Shown: one piece after another, positions 53,189 to 64,000 of the stretch
Position numbering within the stretch: the stretch's first letter is position 1
How the letters are laid out: every line of letters begins with the position of its first letter
The notes under the pieces: generated by a model
What the model was told of the DNA's origin: nothing
The model's database searches: none
What the model saw: only the letters and a program-made list of their open reading frames with translations
Position numbers and translations under genes: made by a program
Assembly (NCBI GenBank): GCA_021297895.1
Contig: JAJTHN010000019.1
Span: 117,363-181,362, forward strand
Direction: 5' to 3'
Source of the DNA: Phycisphaeraceae bacterium
GTDB lineage: Bacteria > Planctomycetota > Phycisphaerae > Phycisphaerales > UBA1924
Length of the DNA: 64,000 bases

Positions 53189-54289
53189 TCAGGCGATCGT
53201 CGGGATCCACGCGGCGAGGATGTCGCGTGCGGCGGCGAGGTCGCCGCGATCGATCATTTCCGTTGTAGTGTGGATGTAGCGGGTGCCGACGACGATACCG
53301 ACGGCGCGAGCGCCGCTCGCGGCCTGCTGGGCAGCGGCGCCGTCCTGCCCGCCGCGAAGAAGGATCGTCCGCTGATAGGGGATGCGGGACTTCTTCGCCA
53401 GCGCCTCGATGTCGGCGAGAAGACCATGATCGGAGATAAAGGACGAGTCCATCACGTGCAGGCCGAAGCCCTTGCCGTGTTCGGTGACGGCCTCATCGCC
53501 GGGAACGCCGGGCGTGTCGCACGAGAGCGTGACGTCGATGCCGATACCGATGTCCGCCTGCACGGCGTGTGAGCCGGTGCGGGCCCCGCGAAGGCCGACT
53601 TCTTCCTGAGTGGTGAAGATGACGATGAGTTCGCAGGAGTGTCCGCTGTTGGAGTCTTCGAGCGCTCGCACGGCCTCGATCCCCAGCCAGCACGCGACGC
53701 GGTTGTCCATGGCCTGGCTGACGAGTTTGGTGCCGATCTCGAGGAAGGGCTCGGAGTAGACGACATAGTCGCCGATCTTCACGCGGCGGCGGACCTGCTC
53801 GGGCGTGAGGCCGATGTCGACGATGAGTTCCTTGGGATCGGGGATCTTCTTGCGGTCCTCATCTGAGGCGATGTGAACGGGGCGGCCGCCGGGGTTCATC
53901 ACGCCCGGAAGGTCGCCCGTGTCGGTGACGACGAGCACGCGTCGCGAGAAGAGGTTCCGCGTATCGAAGCCGCCCGCGGGCGCGACGCGGATGAAGCCCT
54001 TGTCGTCGATATGCCGCACGTAAAACCCGATCTGGTCCATGTGGCAGAGCATGCTCACGCGCTTGGGGCGTGTGCCCTTGGCACCCTTGGACTCTTTGCC
54101 GGCCTTCCGCTTGCCCACGCGCGGCAGGCGTCGGCAAATGAGGTTGCCGAGCGGATCGGTCGTGATCTCATCGAACAGCCCGGCGATTTCGGAGGAGATG
54201 AGTTTGCGCACGCGTTCCTCGCGGCCCGGAATACCCGGCGTCTCGCACAGGCGCTTGAGCAGATCAACGTTCACGTTATTGGCGGGCAT
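53189..54289 (-). CDS. M42-family aminopeptidase
   Basis: A 366-residue cytoplasmic M42 metallopeptidase. Visible motifs are ETPGIPGREERVRKLI, the metal ligands in M-L-C-H-M-D-Q-I-G-F, AMDNRVACWLGIEAVR, the catalytic E-E-V-G-L-R-G-A, and GGQDGAAAQQAASGA near the end. M42 enzymes are tetrahedral dodecameric aminopeptidases. Start ATG 54289 is supported by GGAGC upstream. A TAGACT box about 50 bases upstream would give a normal leader. Confidence 0.9.
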   Translation of the reverse strand: MPANNVNVDLLKRLCETPGIPGREERVRKLISSEIAGLFDEITTDPLGNLICRRLPRVGKRKAGKESKGAKGTRPKRVSMLCHMDQIGFYVRHIDDKGFIRVAPAGGFDTRNLFSRRVLVVTDTGDLPGVMNPGGRPVHIASDEDRKKIPDPKELIVDIGLTPEQVRRRVKIGDYVVYSEPFLEIGTKLVSQAMDNRVACWLGIEAVRALEDSNSGHSCELIVIFTTQEEVGLRGARTGSHAVQADIGIGIDVTLSCDTPGVPGDEAVTEHGKGFGLHVMDSSFISDHGLLADIEALAKKSRIPYQRTILLRGGQDGAAAQQAASGARAVGIVVGTRYIHTTTEMIDRGDLAAARDILAAWIPTIA

Positions 54290-54464
54290 GGTTGCTCCGA
54301 TTCGAAGAGAGATGGCCGATGCACGCATCGGACATCGGAGTCTAGGTGCGGGGCCGGGGATCGGGGGGTTTGCACCCCGCGGTGTGTGCGGATTGTCGAG
54401 AGGAATCGCCCGGCGACAATCGCGAGAATGAGTCGCAATTGTGGGTCGTGCCTGTGTCGGCGAG

Positions 54465-54470
54465 TACGAT
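54465..54470 (+). promoter_or_regulatory. -10 box TACGAT before ygfZ
   Basis: TACGAT ends eight bases before ATG 54479, the same hexamer and spacing as at carA. No ribosome site is present. Confidence 0.55.
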
Positions 54471-54478
54471 CCTCGCGT

Positions 54479-55771
54479 ATGGCGCACACAAGCCCGCTTG
54501 CCGAATTTCACGACAACGCCGAGGCGCTCGCGGACCTTTACGGGCCGCCAGAGAGCGGCGTGAAGGTCGTGATGACCTACGGTCAGTTTGAACTCGAGTA
54601 CGCGAGCATCCGGAAGGCTTGCGGTCTTCTGGACCTGCCCACGCGCGGCTTGATCGAGGTGGAGGGGGCGGACCGCGAGTCCTTCCTCAACCGCATGCTT
54701 ACGCAGGAAATCAAGGGCTTTGCGCCCGGTCAGAGCCGGCCATCGTTCTGGCTGAACCGCAAGGGACGTGTGGATGCGGATCTTCGGCTGATGAATGTCG
54801 GTGAGCGGTACCTGGCGGATGTGGATGTGCACGCCGCGGGGCGCGCGGTTCAGACGCTCAGTGCGTACGTGATCACGGAAGATGTGCGGATTCTCGATGT
54901 GAGCGAGCAGTGGCATCGGCTCGCGCTGCACGGACCGTTGGCGCTGGACGTTCTCTCGCGGCATGCTCGGCGGGAGGACGGCTCGGCGATCGGGGCGATG
55001 GACGACGGATTGTGTGCCGCGGTGCTGATCGCGTGCGAGGATGGGCGGTCGCGACAGGCGATCGTCGAGCGGTGCGACCAGTGTGGGGTGAACGGGCTGG
55101 AGCTGAGCGTTCGCTTGGGAGATGCGCGGGACATCTACCTGGCCTTGCTGCGATCGGCGCACGAAAGTGTGCCCGGTCATGCGGGGCCCAACCCGCGGCC
55201 GATGCTCCGGCCCATCGGCTGGGCCGCATTCAACGTGGCGCGGATCGAGGCTGGCACCGCGATGTACAACATCGACTTCGGCCCGGATTCTCTGCCGGCG
55301 GAGACGGGCGTGCTCGACTCGCGCGTGAGCTTCAAGAAGGGGTGTTACCTCGGCCAGGAGGTCGTCGCGCGGATGCACGCGCTGGGCCACCCCAAGCAGC
55401 AACTCGTCGGCCTGAAACTGACCGACCCGGCGTATCGCCCCGGCACCACGAGCGTTGGCGATGCGACCACAGATGCCGAGTCGACATTCGCACGGTGCCC
55501 GGAAACCGGATCGCTGGTGTTCGCCGAGCCGGAGCCCGGGGCGGAAGTTGGCGAGCCGGTGGGCGCGGTGACCAGCGCGACGCTCGCACCGATGCTCTCG
55601 CGGCAGCCGATCGCGCTGGCGATGGTCAAGTGGGCGTGCGTCAAGCCGGGCACGAGGCTGCTGGTGCAGGCCGAGGACGTGCTGCTGCCGGCGGAAGTGC
55701 GGGCCGCGTTGTCGAGCCTGCCGCGAGGCTCCGCGGAGGGTGCGACACTCAGCGGCAAGACTCAGGGCTGA
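54479..55771 (+). CDS. ygfZ: YgfZ/GcvT-domain iron-sulfur assembly protein
   Basis: The folate-dependent YgfZ family helps maintain [4Fe-4S] enzymes. The 430-residue protein has an N-terminal GcvT-like fold (residues 1-240) and the family motif KGCYLGQEVVARM with Cys289. It is longer than E. coli YgfZ (326 residues). ATG 54479 is well placed behind the -10 box. It overlaps uppS tail to tail by 10 bases. Confidence 0.85.
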   Translation: MAHTSPLAEFHDNAEALADLYGPPESGVKVVMTYGQFELEYASIRKACGLLDLPTRGLIEVEGADRESFLNRMLTQEIKGFAPGQSRPSFWLNRKGRVDADLRLMNVGERYLADVDVHAAGRAVQTLSAYVITEDVRILDVSEQWHRLALHGPLALDVLSRHARREDGSAIGAMDDGLCAAVLIACEDGRSRQAIVERCDQCGVNGLELSVRLGDARDIYLALLRSAHESVPGHAGPNPRPMLRPIGWAAFNVARIEAGTAMYNIDFGPDSLPAETGVLDSRVSFKKGCYLGQEVVARMHALGHPKQQLVGLKLTDPAYRPGTTSVGDATTDAESTFARCPETGSLVFAEPEPGAEVGEPVGAVTSATLAPMLSRQPIALAMVKWACVKPGTRLLVQAEDVLLPAEVRAALSSLPRGSAEGATLSGKTQG

Positions 55772-56634
55772 ATCGGCGACGCCGTGACGCCGCCGAAACG
55801 CCGCTCGCGTCGGGCGTACTCGCGGATGGCCTTGTGCAACTCGGCGACGGAGAAGTCGGGCCACAGGGTCTGAGTGACGTAGAACTCGCTGTAGGAAATC
55901 TGCCAGAGCAGGTAGTTGCTGACGCGCATTTCGCCAGCCGTGCGGATGAGCAGATCCGGGTCCGGTACGCCCGCGGTGGTCAGGTGCTTGGCAAAGTGCT
56001 CCTCGCTGATGTCCTCGGGCCGGAGCGTGCCTTCGAGGCAGCGCCGCGCAAGTTCGCGTGCGGCATCGGTGATCTCAGCGCGGCCGGAGTAGTTGATCGC
56101 GAGGTTGAGCGTCGCGGCGGTGTTGCCCGCGGTTTCGCGTTCGAGCGCCTCGACCTGCTCCATGACCACATCGGGCATGCCCGAGCCGGGGCCGCGCCGA
56201 CCGATCTGGCGGAAGCGAACGTTGTTCTCCATCAGCAGCGTCCGCTCGCTGGCCAGGTACTGCTGATAAAGACTCATCAGGGCCGCGACCTCGTCCGCCG
56301 GGCGCTTCCAGTTTTCGAGGCTGAAGGAGTAAAGCGTGATGTACTCGACGCCGAGCCTGCCGCACTCCTTGATGATCTCGCGCACCGCCAGTGCTCCGTG
56401 GCGATGGCCGAGGATCCGCGGCATGCCTTGCTGGCGGGCCCAGCGACCGTTGCCGTCGAGAATGAAGGCGATGTGACGCGGGATACGAGCGGGGTGCACG
56501 TCCGGCAAGGCCTCGAGCGGACAGGCCTTGGGGTTGCGGGCGAGCACGCGTGCTACGTGCGCGTGCGCCGCCGGATCATCGGCGAACGGCGAGACGGGGG
56601 GAGTGTCGGTGGTGTGAGTCGCTGGGGCGGTCAT
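55762..56634 (-). CDS. uppS: Undecaprenyl diphosphate synthase
   Basis: UppS makes the C55 lipid carrier for cell-wall and glycan synthesis. The 290-residue protein has the cis-prenyltransferase signature HIAFILDGNGRWARQQG with catalytic Asp60, ITLYSFSLENWKRP, and the C-terminal D-L-L-I-R-T-A-G-E-M-R-V-S-N-Y-L-L-W-Q. A 48-residue polar N-terminal extension is unusual. All key residues are present. Confidence 0.94.
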   Translation of the reverse strand: MTAPATHTTDTPPVSPFADDPAAHAHVARVLARNPKACPLEALPDVHPARIPRHIAFILDGNGRWARQQGMPRILGHRHGALAVREIIKECGRLGVEYITLYSFSLENWKRPADEVAALMSLYQQYLASERTLLMENNVRFRQIGRRGPGSGMPDVVMEQVEALERETAGNTAATLNLAINYSGRAEITDAARELARRCLEGTLRPEDISEEHFAKHLTTAGVPDPDLLIRTAGEMRVSNYLLWQISYSEFYVTQTLWPDFSVAELHKAIREYARRERRFGGVTASPIQP

Positions 56635-56682
56635 GAATTCCCGGGGTCTTGCGATGGGCGCGAGCGTCAGGACGCCGCGACG

Positions 56683-57999
<1,317 letters not shown>

Positions 58000-58240
58000 T
58001 ACCGGCGTGGCCGGCTCGTGCGGCTTGGGCGTTGGGGTGGCCGATGGGGATGTTGCGGGCGTGGACATGGGTCGTGGGCCGTTCGGTGTGTTCGATGGTG
58101 ATTGGGGAGGGGGCGTCGGCGGGATGGGGGAAACGGCCCCCCGGACGGGCGGAAGCTCGTCCGAGAATAGGTCGATTGCGCTGCGGATGAGCCAAGTTCA
58201 TCAAGTCTCGCCGAGGTACTCCCGATGAAAAGAGACGAGC

Positions 58241-58426
58241 ATGAGCGCTGAGAACGTCAAAATCATGTGCCCCAATCTGACGTGCCGGCGAATCCTGGCC
58301 GTTCCTTCGGCGGCCCGAGGAAAGACGGTTCGGTGCCGAAACTGCGGAACCAATATCCGCGTTCCTCGGGCCGGGTCGACCCAACCCTCCGGGTCTCAGC
58401 CCGCGAAAGACAAGGGCGCGGCTTAA
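58241..58426 (+). CDS. Mini zinc-ribbon protein, 61 residues
   Basis: The product has a two-knuckle zinc ribbon: M-C-P-N-L-T-C near residue 9 and C-R-N-C-G near residue 32, like MJ0042-type fingers. A short Ser/Pro/Lys tail follows. It has no other domain and the role is unknown. GAGACGAG lies close before ATG 58241. It is a real-looking small gene because codon use and the Cys spacing agree, but proof is limited. Confidence 0.55.
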   Translation: MSAENVKIMCPNLTCRRILAVPSAARGKTVRCRNCGTNIRVPRAGSTQPSGSQPAKDKGAA

Positions 58427-58507
58427 ACCGGATGTCGGCCCGATGAGCGCTCGCGGACGGGGCCCGTCGATTATTCGCCAGAGAACCAGCCTCACCATTC
58501 GAACTGA

Positions 58508-59185
58508 CTATCCCCTGACGAACGGGTTGTGCTTCAACTCGTGTGCGATCGTCGTGGCCGGCCCGTGCCCCGGCAGAACCATCGTTGCGCTCGGCAGCGT
58601 GTAAAGGCGCGTGCGGATCGAGCGAGCGAGCACTTGCGGGCTGGAGTTCGGGAAGTCCGTTCGTCCGACCGACTCGCGGAAGAGCGCATCGCCCGCGATC
58701 ACGGTGTTCGCCCCGGGAAAGTAGAACGCGACGCTGCCCGGCGAGTGCCCCGGCACGTGCAGCACGCGGCAATCGTGCTTGCCGAGAACGAGCGTTTCAT
58801 CATCGGACAGTTCGCGGTCCGGGCCGGGGGCGGTCGTGGGCAGGCCGGTGAGCATGCTCAAGTTCAGTTCCGGATCGCCAAGCCAGCGGGCCTCCTCGGC
58901 GTGAATCGCAACGGGCAGCGGCGCGAACGCGTTGCAGCACTCGGCGACCCCGGCTATGTGATCCAGGTGCGCGTGCGTGAGCAGCAGGAGCGACGGTCGA
59001 AGGCCCGAATCGCGGATCTGGGCGATCATTCGCCCCGGCGTGAAGGACGCATCGATCAGCCAGCACGCGGCCGGTTGGCCCGCGCTTGCCTCGGCGGACA
59101 CGACGTAGCAGTTGGTTTGCCACGGCCCGAGCGTGAAGCCGCGGATGGTGATCCCGCTGCGTTCGATGACCGGGTGCGGAATCAT
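58508..59185 (-). CDS. Metallo-beta-lactamase fold hydrolase (glyoxalase II-like)
   Basis: The 225-residue protein has the metal motif THAHLDHIAG (HxHxDH at residues 71-76), G-H-S-P-G-S-V, a late G-D-A-L-F-R-E-S-V-G-R-T-D-F motif and the closing L-P-G-H-G-P. These are typical of the glyoxalase II-type MBL hydrolases. Substrate is uncertain. Its ATG overlaps the lspA stop (ATGA), so it is the third gene of the dksA-like/lspA/MBL operon. Confidence 0.85.
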   Translation of the reverse strand: MIPHPVIERSGITIRGFTLGPWQTNCYVVSAEASAGQPAACWLIDASFTPGRMIAQIRDSGLRPSLLLLTHAHLDHIAGVAECCNAFAPLPVAIHAEEARWLGDPELNLSMLTGLPTTAPGPDRELSDDETLVLGKHDCRVLHVPGHSPGSVAFYFPGANTVIAGDALFRESVGRTDFPNSSPQVLARSIRTRLYTLPSATMVLPGHGPATTIAHELKHNPFVRG

Positions 59186-59880
59186 GATGCGGCGGACCCG
59201 GTCGGCGTGGTGGGTGTTGACGAGTTCACCACGGGCTCTGGCACGCCCGACGACGGAGCTCGCAGGATGTAGATCGCCAGCACGGCGATGCCCACGAGTA
59301 GGAATGCATCGGCAACGTTCGAGACGTAGGGCCAAACCGGCCCACGGTCGCCGAACGGCCAGCGGAGATTCGGCAGCGGATGAAGAAAGTCGCGAACGCA
59401 GGCGTAGACGAGGCGGTCGTACAGATTGCCGACGCCTCCGCCGATGAGTATCGCGACTGCGCCGTGAATCAGGTGGTCGCGGGGGCGCGTCATGAAGGCA
59501 AACAGGCTCAGGGCCAGCGGGAGCGCGACGATCGTGAAACCCACGAAGAACCATCGGCCGCCCGCGCCCGTGCCGAAGACCGCGCCGGGATTGAGCACGA
59601 GCGTGAAGTTCAGCAATCCGGACACGGCGACCACGGGCTCGTGCCGCGGAATGAGCTGATTGATCAGCGACGGATCCTGCGCCTTGAGCGCCAGAACATC
59701 CTGGCGATTGACAACCACGGGGGCATCGGCGATCCGGGCAAAGGCCACGCTCTTGGAGCCGAGGTCGATCGCGATCGCGGCAACCGTCAGAACAAGCAGC
59801 ACGGCCCAGGCACGGGGGCTGCGCCAGGCCGGAGTGAACGCGCCTCCGGGAGTGGGGGCCTCAGCACGGACCAGGCTCAC
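59182..59880 (-). CDS. lspA: Lipoprotein signal peptidase LspA
   Basis: LspA cleaves lipoprotein signal peptides in the inner membrane. The 232-residue protein has four predicted helices, a D-L-G-S-K motif in helix 1, and the two catalytic-Asp motifs G-N-L-Y-D-R-L and N-V-A-D-A-F-L-L. It is longer than E. coli LspA (164 residues) because of a loop between helices 1 and 2. GTG 59880 is the likely start; it overlaps the preceding stop in GTGA. The frame also extends further upstream. Confidence 0.9.
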   Translation of the reverse strand: MSLVRAEAPTPGGAFTPAWRSPRAWAVLLVLTVAAIAIDLGSKSVAFARIADAPVVVNRQDVLALKAQDPSLINQLIPRHEPVVAVSGLLNFTLVLNPGAVFGTGAGGRWFFVGFTIVALPLALSLFAFMTRPRDHLIHGAVAILIGGGVGNLYDRLVYACVRDFLHPLPNLRWPFGDRGPVWPYVSNVADAFLLVGIAVLAIYILRAPSSGVPEPVVNSSTPTTPTGSAAS

Positions 59881-60812
59881 TGGGCGTTCGGCGGACGGAA
59901 CGTCCGACGCTCCAGCTCGCGCGCCGCCTCGATGCTGTGGCGCGTCCACGGCAGTTCCTCGAGGCGATCCTTGCTGATGGGCTTGCCCGTCAGTTCGCAC
60001 ATGCCGTAACTGCCTTCTTCGATCCGCTTCAGCGCCGCGTCGATCTCCTTGATCAGGTTCCGATCAACCTGGGCGATGTTCAGGTTCAGCGCCTGTTCGA
60101 AGGTCTCCGACCCCTGCTCGGCCATGTGCTGCGGCAAGTGGCTGAGCGAGCCGCTGGACGCGTTGAGCGCCTCGGCCTCCATGTTCGACACATCGCCGAC
60201 AAGTTCGGCGCGCTTGCGCAGCAGAATGTCCCGGAAACGATCGAGTTCACGCTTGTTGAACGGGCTCTTGGGCTTGGGGGCGTTCTCGCCGCGGCCGGCG
60301 AAAATGTCCTGCTGCTTGGCATTCGGGCCCGATGGGATCAGCGGCTTCCACTTGCGCGCACCCCCCGGACCGAGAAGCGGAGCGCCAAGCGACGGCATCT
60401 CGACGATCTTCTTCGGCTTGGGCTTCTTCTGCGGCTTGGGCTGAACGATCGTGATGCCCTTGGGCTTGGGACGATCACCGCCGATGGCCGGGGCCGGAGC
60501 GGCCGGCGCGGCTGCTGCGACCGGGGCCGGGGCTTTGGCGGCTGGTGCCTTGGTTGGCGTGGACTTGGCGACGGCCTTTGCGGCGGGAGCCGCGGTGGTC
60601 GAGGGCTTGGCGGGCACCTTGGCTCCGGGCTTGCTCGCCGGCGGACGCGTCGTGGGCTTTGTGGCTGGACGCGCTGCGACTTTCGCAGAAGACTTGGGCT
60701 TGGGCATCGCCTTGCCGATCTTCGGCTTGGGCGCGGGCTTAGCGACAGTGGGCTTGCGCTTCACGGCCGGCTTGCTGGACTTGTTGCCACCCTTGCTCGT
60801 AGCTTTCGCCAC
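59877..60812 (-). CDS. DksA/TraR-like protein with histone H1-like N-terminal tail
   Basis: The 311-residue protein has about 170 residues of Lys/Ala/Pro-rich, H1-like N-terminal sequence (PKPKIGKAMPKPKSSAK...). A DksA/TraR-type domain follows, with a coiled coil (NKRELDRFRDILLRKRAELVGD) and an H-M-A-E-Q-G-S-E-T-F-E segment. The usual zinc finger (CxxC...CxxC) keeps only one Cys (Y-G-M-C-E-L-T-G), so it is probably zinc-free. It may link RNA polymerase regulation to DNA binding. The start is GTG 60812. It heads the lspA operon. Confidence 0.78.
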   Translation of the reverse strand: MAKATSKGGNKSSKPAVKRKPTVAKPAPKPKIGKAMPKPKSSAKVAARPATKPTTRPPASKPGAKVPAKPSTTAAPAAKAVAKSTPTKAPAAKAPAPVAAAAPAAPAPAIGGDRPKPKGITIVQPKPQKKPKPKKIVEMPSLGAPLLGPGGARKWKPLIPSGPNAKQQDIFAGRGENAPKPKSPFNKRELDRFRDILLRKRAELVGDVSNMEAEALNASSGSLSHLPQHMAEQGSETFEQALNLNIAQVDRNLIKEIDAALKRIEEGSYGMCELTGKPISKDRLEELPWTRHSIEAARELERRTFRPPNAQ

Positions 60813-60931
60813 TTTGGAACCCTCGCGGATAGGCGTTTCTCACGAACCGAACGAACGCCAAGGATAGGCCCGGCGGGGGCGCACCGGCGGGTTCTCGGGC
60901 CATGATGGCGACGAGATCCGGCTCGGGACGT

Positions 60932-61942
<1,011 letters not shown>

Positions 61943-62130
61943 GGGTGGTCCTGATCCTGGTGAAGCCCGGCGATCGACGATCCAGCGTCACCGACGCCGT
62001 GAACCATCATTCTACGGCCATCGGCTGCTTCTTGCCCGCCTCCCCGCCCGCGTTGGCATGTCGCCCGCCGCAGGCGGGCTCCCGGTTACGGGGCACGCGC
62101 ACGGGGTCCGGACGGCGGCAACGATCGACC

Positions 62131-62961
62131 ATGAGCTTTGACGTGATGTTCATCGGCGGTGGCAACATGGGGCGGGACCTTGCGCGTGCGGCGATGACGG
62201 CCTTCGGGCAGGGCCGCGTGCTCGTCGCGGAGCGCGACCCGCAGAGCAGGGCCAAGACCGAGGCCCAGGGCATTCGCGCTGTTGCGACGGTGGGTGAGGC
62301 GATCGCGAGCCGCGGCGGTGCGGCGTTCGATGGTCTCCTCGTGCTGGCGACCAAGCCGCAGGCGTTCGCCGAGGTCGCCGCGGAGTTGCGGGCGGCGCGT
62401 TGGGACGCGGGGGCCTGCACGACGCTGAGCATCATGGCCGGCGTGAGTGTGCAGGCGATGCGGGAGCGTCTCGGCCCTGCGGCGAGGGTCGTGCGCAGCA
62501 TGCCCAACCTGTGCGTGCGTGTCGGGCTCGGTATGTCCGCGATCTGCTCCGGGCCGGGCACGCCCGATTCAGACCTTGAACGAGCACGGGCATTGCTCGC
62601 CTCCGCAGGGCGCGTGGAGGTGATCGAGGAGTCCTTGATGGACGCGTTCACGGCCATCGCGGGCTCGGGCCCGGCGTATGTCTTCGCGGTGGCCGAGTGG
62701 CTGGAGGCCGGCGCACGGGAACTTGGGCTCGATCCCGTGGCCGCACGCGGAATTGTCGCGCAGACCATCCTGGGGAGTGCGACGATGCTCGCGACCTCGC
62801 AAGAAGCCCCCGGCGACTTGCGATCCGCGGTGACGAGCAAGGGCGGAACGACGGAGGCGGCGCTCCGGATTCTGTCGGCTCAGCGTGTGCCCGAGGCCTT
62901 CGCCGCGGCTCTGCGTGCCGCTCGTGATCGCGGGGCGGAACTGCGGGCGGGATCGCGATGA
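62131..62961 (+). CDS. proC: Pyrroline-5-carboxylate reductase
   Basis: ProC makes proline from pyrroline-5-carboxylate. The 276-residue protein has the Rossmann start DVMFIGGGNMGRDLARA, VVRSMPNLCVRVGLGMSAI and the closing signature SAVTSKGGTTEAALRIL. All are family hallmarks. No clear ribosome site or -10 box was seen directly upstream. It is divergent from accA. Confidence 0.94.
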   Translation: MSFDVMFIGGGNMGRDLARAAMTAFGQGRVLVAERDPQSRAKTEAQGIRAVATVGEAIASRGGAAFDGLLVLATKPQAFAEVAAELRAARWDAGACTTLSIMAGVSVQAMRERLGPAARVVRSMPNLCVRVGLGMSAICSGPGTPDSDLERARALLASAGRVEVIEESLMDAFTAIAGSGPAYVFAVAEWLEAGARELGLDPVAARGIVAQTILGSATMLATSQEAPGDLRSAVTSKGGTTEAALRILSAQRVPEAFAAALRAARDRGAELRAGSR

Positions 62962-63146
62962 GCGCCGGCACTCGGCGGTGGTCGAGGGGACGCCGGCGGC
63001 GCTGTGTCTTGCGCGGGAGAGCCCCGGGGAGTGAAGTCGGGTCGATGCGTGCGCGGTCTGTGCGTTCGGTTCGGCGACGGCCGGTTGCCTGTCGCATCGC
63101 GAACGGGCCGTGAGCCGGTCGAGCACCAGGTCCGCGACGGGCGGGA

Positions 63147-63152
63147 TAGACT
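63147..63152 (+). promoter_or_regulatory. -10-like box TAGACT before nuoC
   Basis: TAGACT ends five bases before ATG 63158 with no ribosome site between. Confidence 0.45.
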
Positions 63153-63157
63153 CGGCC

Positions 63158-63730
63158 ATGAGCAGCGCACCATCCGTTCCGTCATCGGCCGTTTCGCACC
63201 CGACCTTCGCCGTGATCAAGGCGCGCTTCGCGGGCAAAAAGTTCCGCGCCACCGAGTACCGCGGCTGCTCGACGCTGATCGTCGAACCCGCGGACCTGCT
63301 GGAGGTGCTGACGTTCCTGAAGACCGATGCGTCGTGCGCGTACGAGATGCTCAGCGACATCGCCGGCGTTGACTACCTGAACTACCCCGCCGCGCAGCCG
63401 GGGCGATTCGGCGTGGTGTACAACCTGCTCTCGCTCTCCGGCGACCGGCGGTTCTTCGTCAAGACCTACCTGAACCCCTCGCTGCCGACCGACGGCATCG
63501 CGGCGGACCCTTCGCTGGTCCTGCCCAGCGTGTGCGGGCTGTGGTCCGGCGCCGAGTGGATGGAGCGCGAGGTCTACGACATGTTCGGCATCCGCTTCAC
63601 GGGCCACCCGGACCTGCGGCGAATCCTGACGTGGGAGGACTACCCCGCTCACCCGCTCCGCAAGGACTATCCGCTCCGCGGCCGCAACGAACGCGAAAAC
63701 TACCGCATCATCGACCGCACGGATGCGTGA
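63158..63730 (+). CDS. nuoC: NADH-quinone oxidoreductase subunit C
   Basis: NuoC is a hydrophilic arm subunit of respiratory complex I. The 190-residue protein shows [22 protein letters not shown], and the family signature [43 protein letters not shown]. Other nuo genes are not next to it in the window; a repeat module follows. This suggests a scattered nuo cluster or a stand-alone copy. Confidence 0.95.
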   Translation: MSSAPSVPSSAVSHPTFAVIKARFAGKKFRATEYRGCSTLIVEPADLLEVLTFLKTDASCAYEMLSDIAGVDYLNYPAAQPGRFGVVYNLLSLSGDRRFFVKTYLNPSLPTDGIAADPSLVLPSVCGLWSGAEWMEREVYDMFGIRFTGHPDLRRILTWEDYPAHPLRKDYPLRGRNERENYRIIDRTDA

Positions 63731-63788
63731 GCCGAAGCGGCTCAAGTGGGCAAGTCAGCAACTGGTCAGGTGACCAAGTCCGACAGAT

Positions 63789-63814
63789 CCTCCCCCGGTT
63801 CCTACCGGGGGAGG
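63789..63814. repeat. Hairpin repeat H3
   Basis: CCTCCCCCGGT / ACCGGGGGAGG with a 4-base loop. It opens the second hairpin/8-bp-array module, 42 kb from the first. Confidence 0.85.
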
Positions 63815-63859
63815 TGCCGCGTCTTCGCGGCGGAGGGGGCGGCGGGGCGGCAGAGCGCA

Positions 63860-63939
63860 GTGGCACAGTGGCGCAGTGGCACAGTGGCACAGTGGCACAG
63901 TGGCACAGTGGCACAGTGGCACAGTGGCACAGTGGCAGA
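63860..63939. repeat. 8-bp tandem repeat array (GTGGCACA)n, copy 2
   Basis: Ten units of GTGGCACA occur, with one GTGGCGCA near the start and a final GTGGCAGA. As in copy 1 it ends GTGGCAGAGT and is enclosed by CCTCCCCCG hairpins. Confidence 0.95.
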
Positions 63940-63968
63940 GTCCAACAGATCCGCCCCCGCCTCAAGCT

Positions 63969-63994
63969 CCTCCCCCGGTTCCTACCGGGGGAGG
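63969..63994. repeat. Hairpin repeat H4
   Basis: CCTCCCCCGGT / ACCGGGGGAGG, identical to H3, closes the second repeat module. The module may continue past the window end. Confidence 0.85.
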
Positions 63995-64000
63995 TGGCGA

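Overview
This is a GC-rich chromosomal segment from a planctomycete-type bacterium, most likely of the class Phycisphaerae. The clues are a planctomycete-like flagellar operon, menaquinone synthesis by the futalosine route (MqnE), exported proteins ending in a PxPGAAA-hydrophobic-RRRR sorting tail, a secreted protein with a GC-type dockerin-like end, a HTH-plus-receiver regulator, L-C-x-x-C-G-Y zinc-ribbon membrane proteins, and an IS200-like transposase surrounded by REP palindromes. The lineage call is inferred from gene content and not from a marker gene. No rRNA, tRNA, CRISPR array or prophage was seen.

Region 1 (1-10873) is one flagellar gene block on the plus strand: fliG (3' end only), fliH, fliI, fliJ, a MotE-like protein, fliK, flgD, a TIGR02530-type flagellar protein, flgE, a divergent MotA-like membrane protein and fliL. 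The first genes overlap by 1-4 bases, as in a translationally coupled operon. Together they cover switch, export ATPase, hook-length control, hook cap, hook and stator-associated functions.

Region 2 (10892-21749) holds mixed housekeeping genes: a zinc-ribbon membrane protein, a Fur-family regulator, a SugE/Gdx guanidinium exporter, NAD(P)HX epimerase, a bifunctional nuclease-type protein, a sorted exported protein, scpB, a transglutaminase-fold protein that seems to lack its catalytic Cys and His, cinA and mqnE.

Region 3 (21750-28241) is the accessory part. It has hairpin-flanked 8-bp tandem repeats, a 21-bp tandem array, an ECF sigma/zinc anti-sigma pair followed by a spondin-domain exported protein, three decayed copies of the C-terminal part of a fibronectin-type-III-like protein, a 61-residue membrane protein, an IS200/REP-type transposase with an altered HUH motif among REP palindromes, and an intact Fn3-like protein.

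Region 4 (28407-45957) carries an EamA transporter, a lone groES with a polyglycine tail, nadK, sucC, carA, ndk, a large secreted glycosidase, two small exported or membrane proteins, a DUF481 outer-membrane protein, argC, tig, two tandem glycosyltransferases, a TerC-family protein and a LuxR-type regulator.

Region 5 (46041-63730) carries an exported HEAT/pseudo-receiver protein divergent from a HTH-receiver regulator, a 1164-residue dockerin-type secreted protein, an M42 peptidase, ygfZ, uppS, purA, a mini zinc ribbon, a dksA-like/lspA/metallo-beta-lactamase operon, accA, proC and nuoC. The window closes in a second hairpin/8-bp-repeat module.

A recurring regulatory theme is that nine genes have a TAnnnT -10-like hexamer ending only 5-8 bases before the start codon and no Shine-Dalgarno sequence. 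This suggests widespread leaderless transcripts. Other genes have ordinary Shine-Dalgarno sites.
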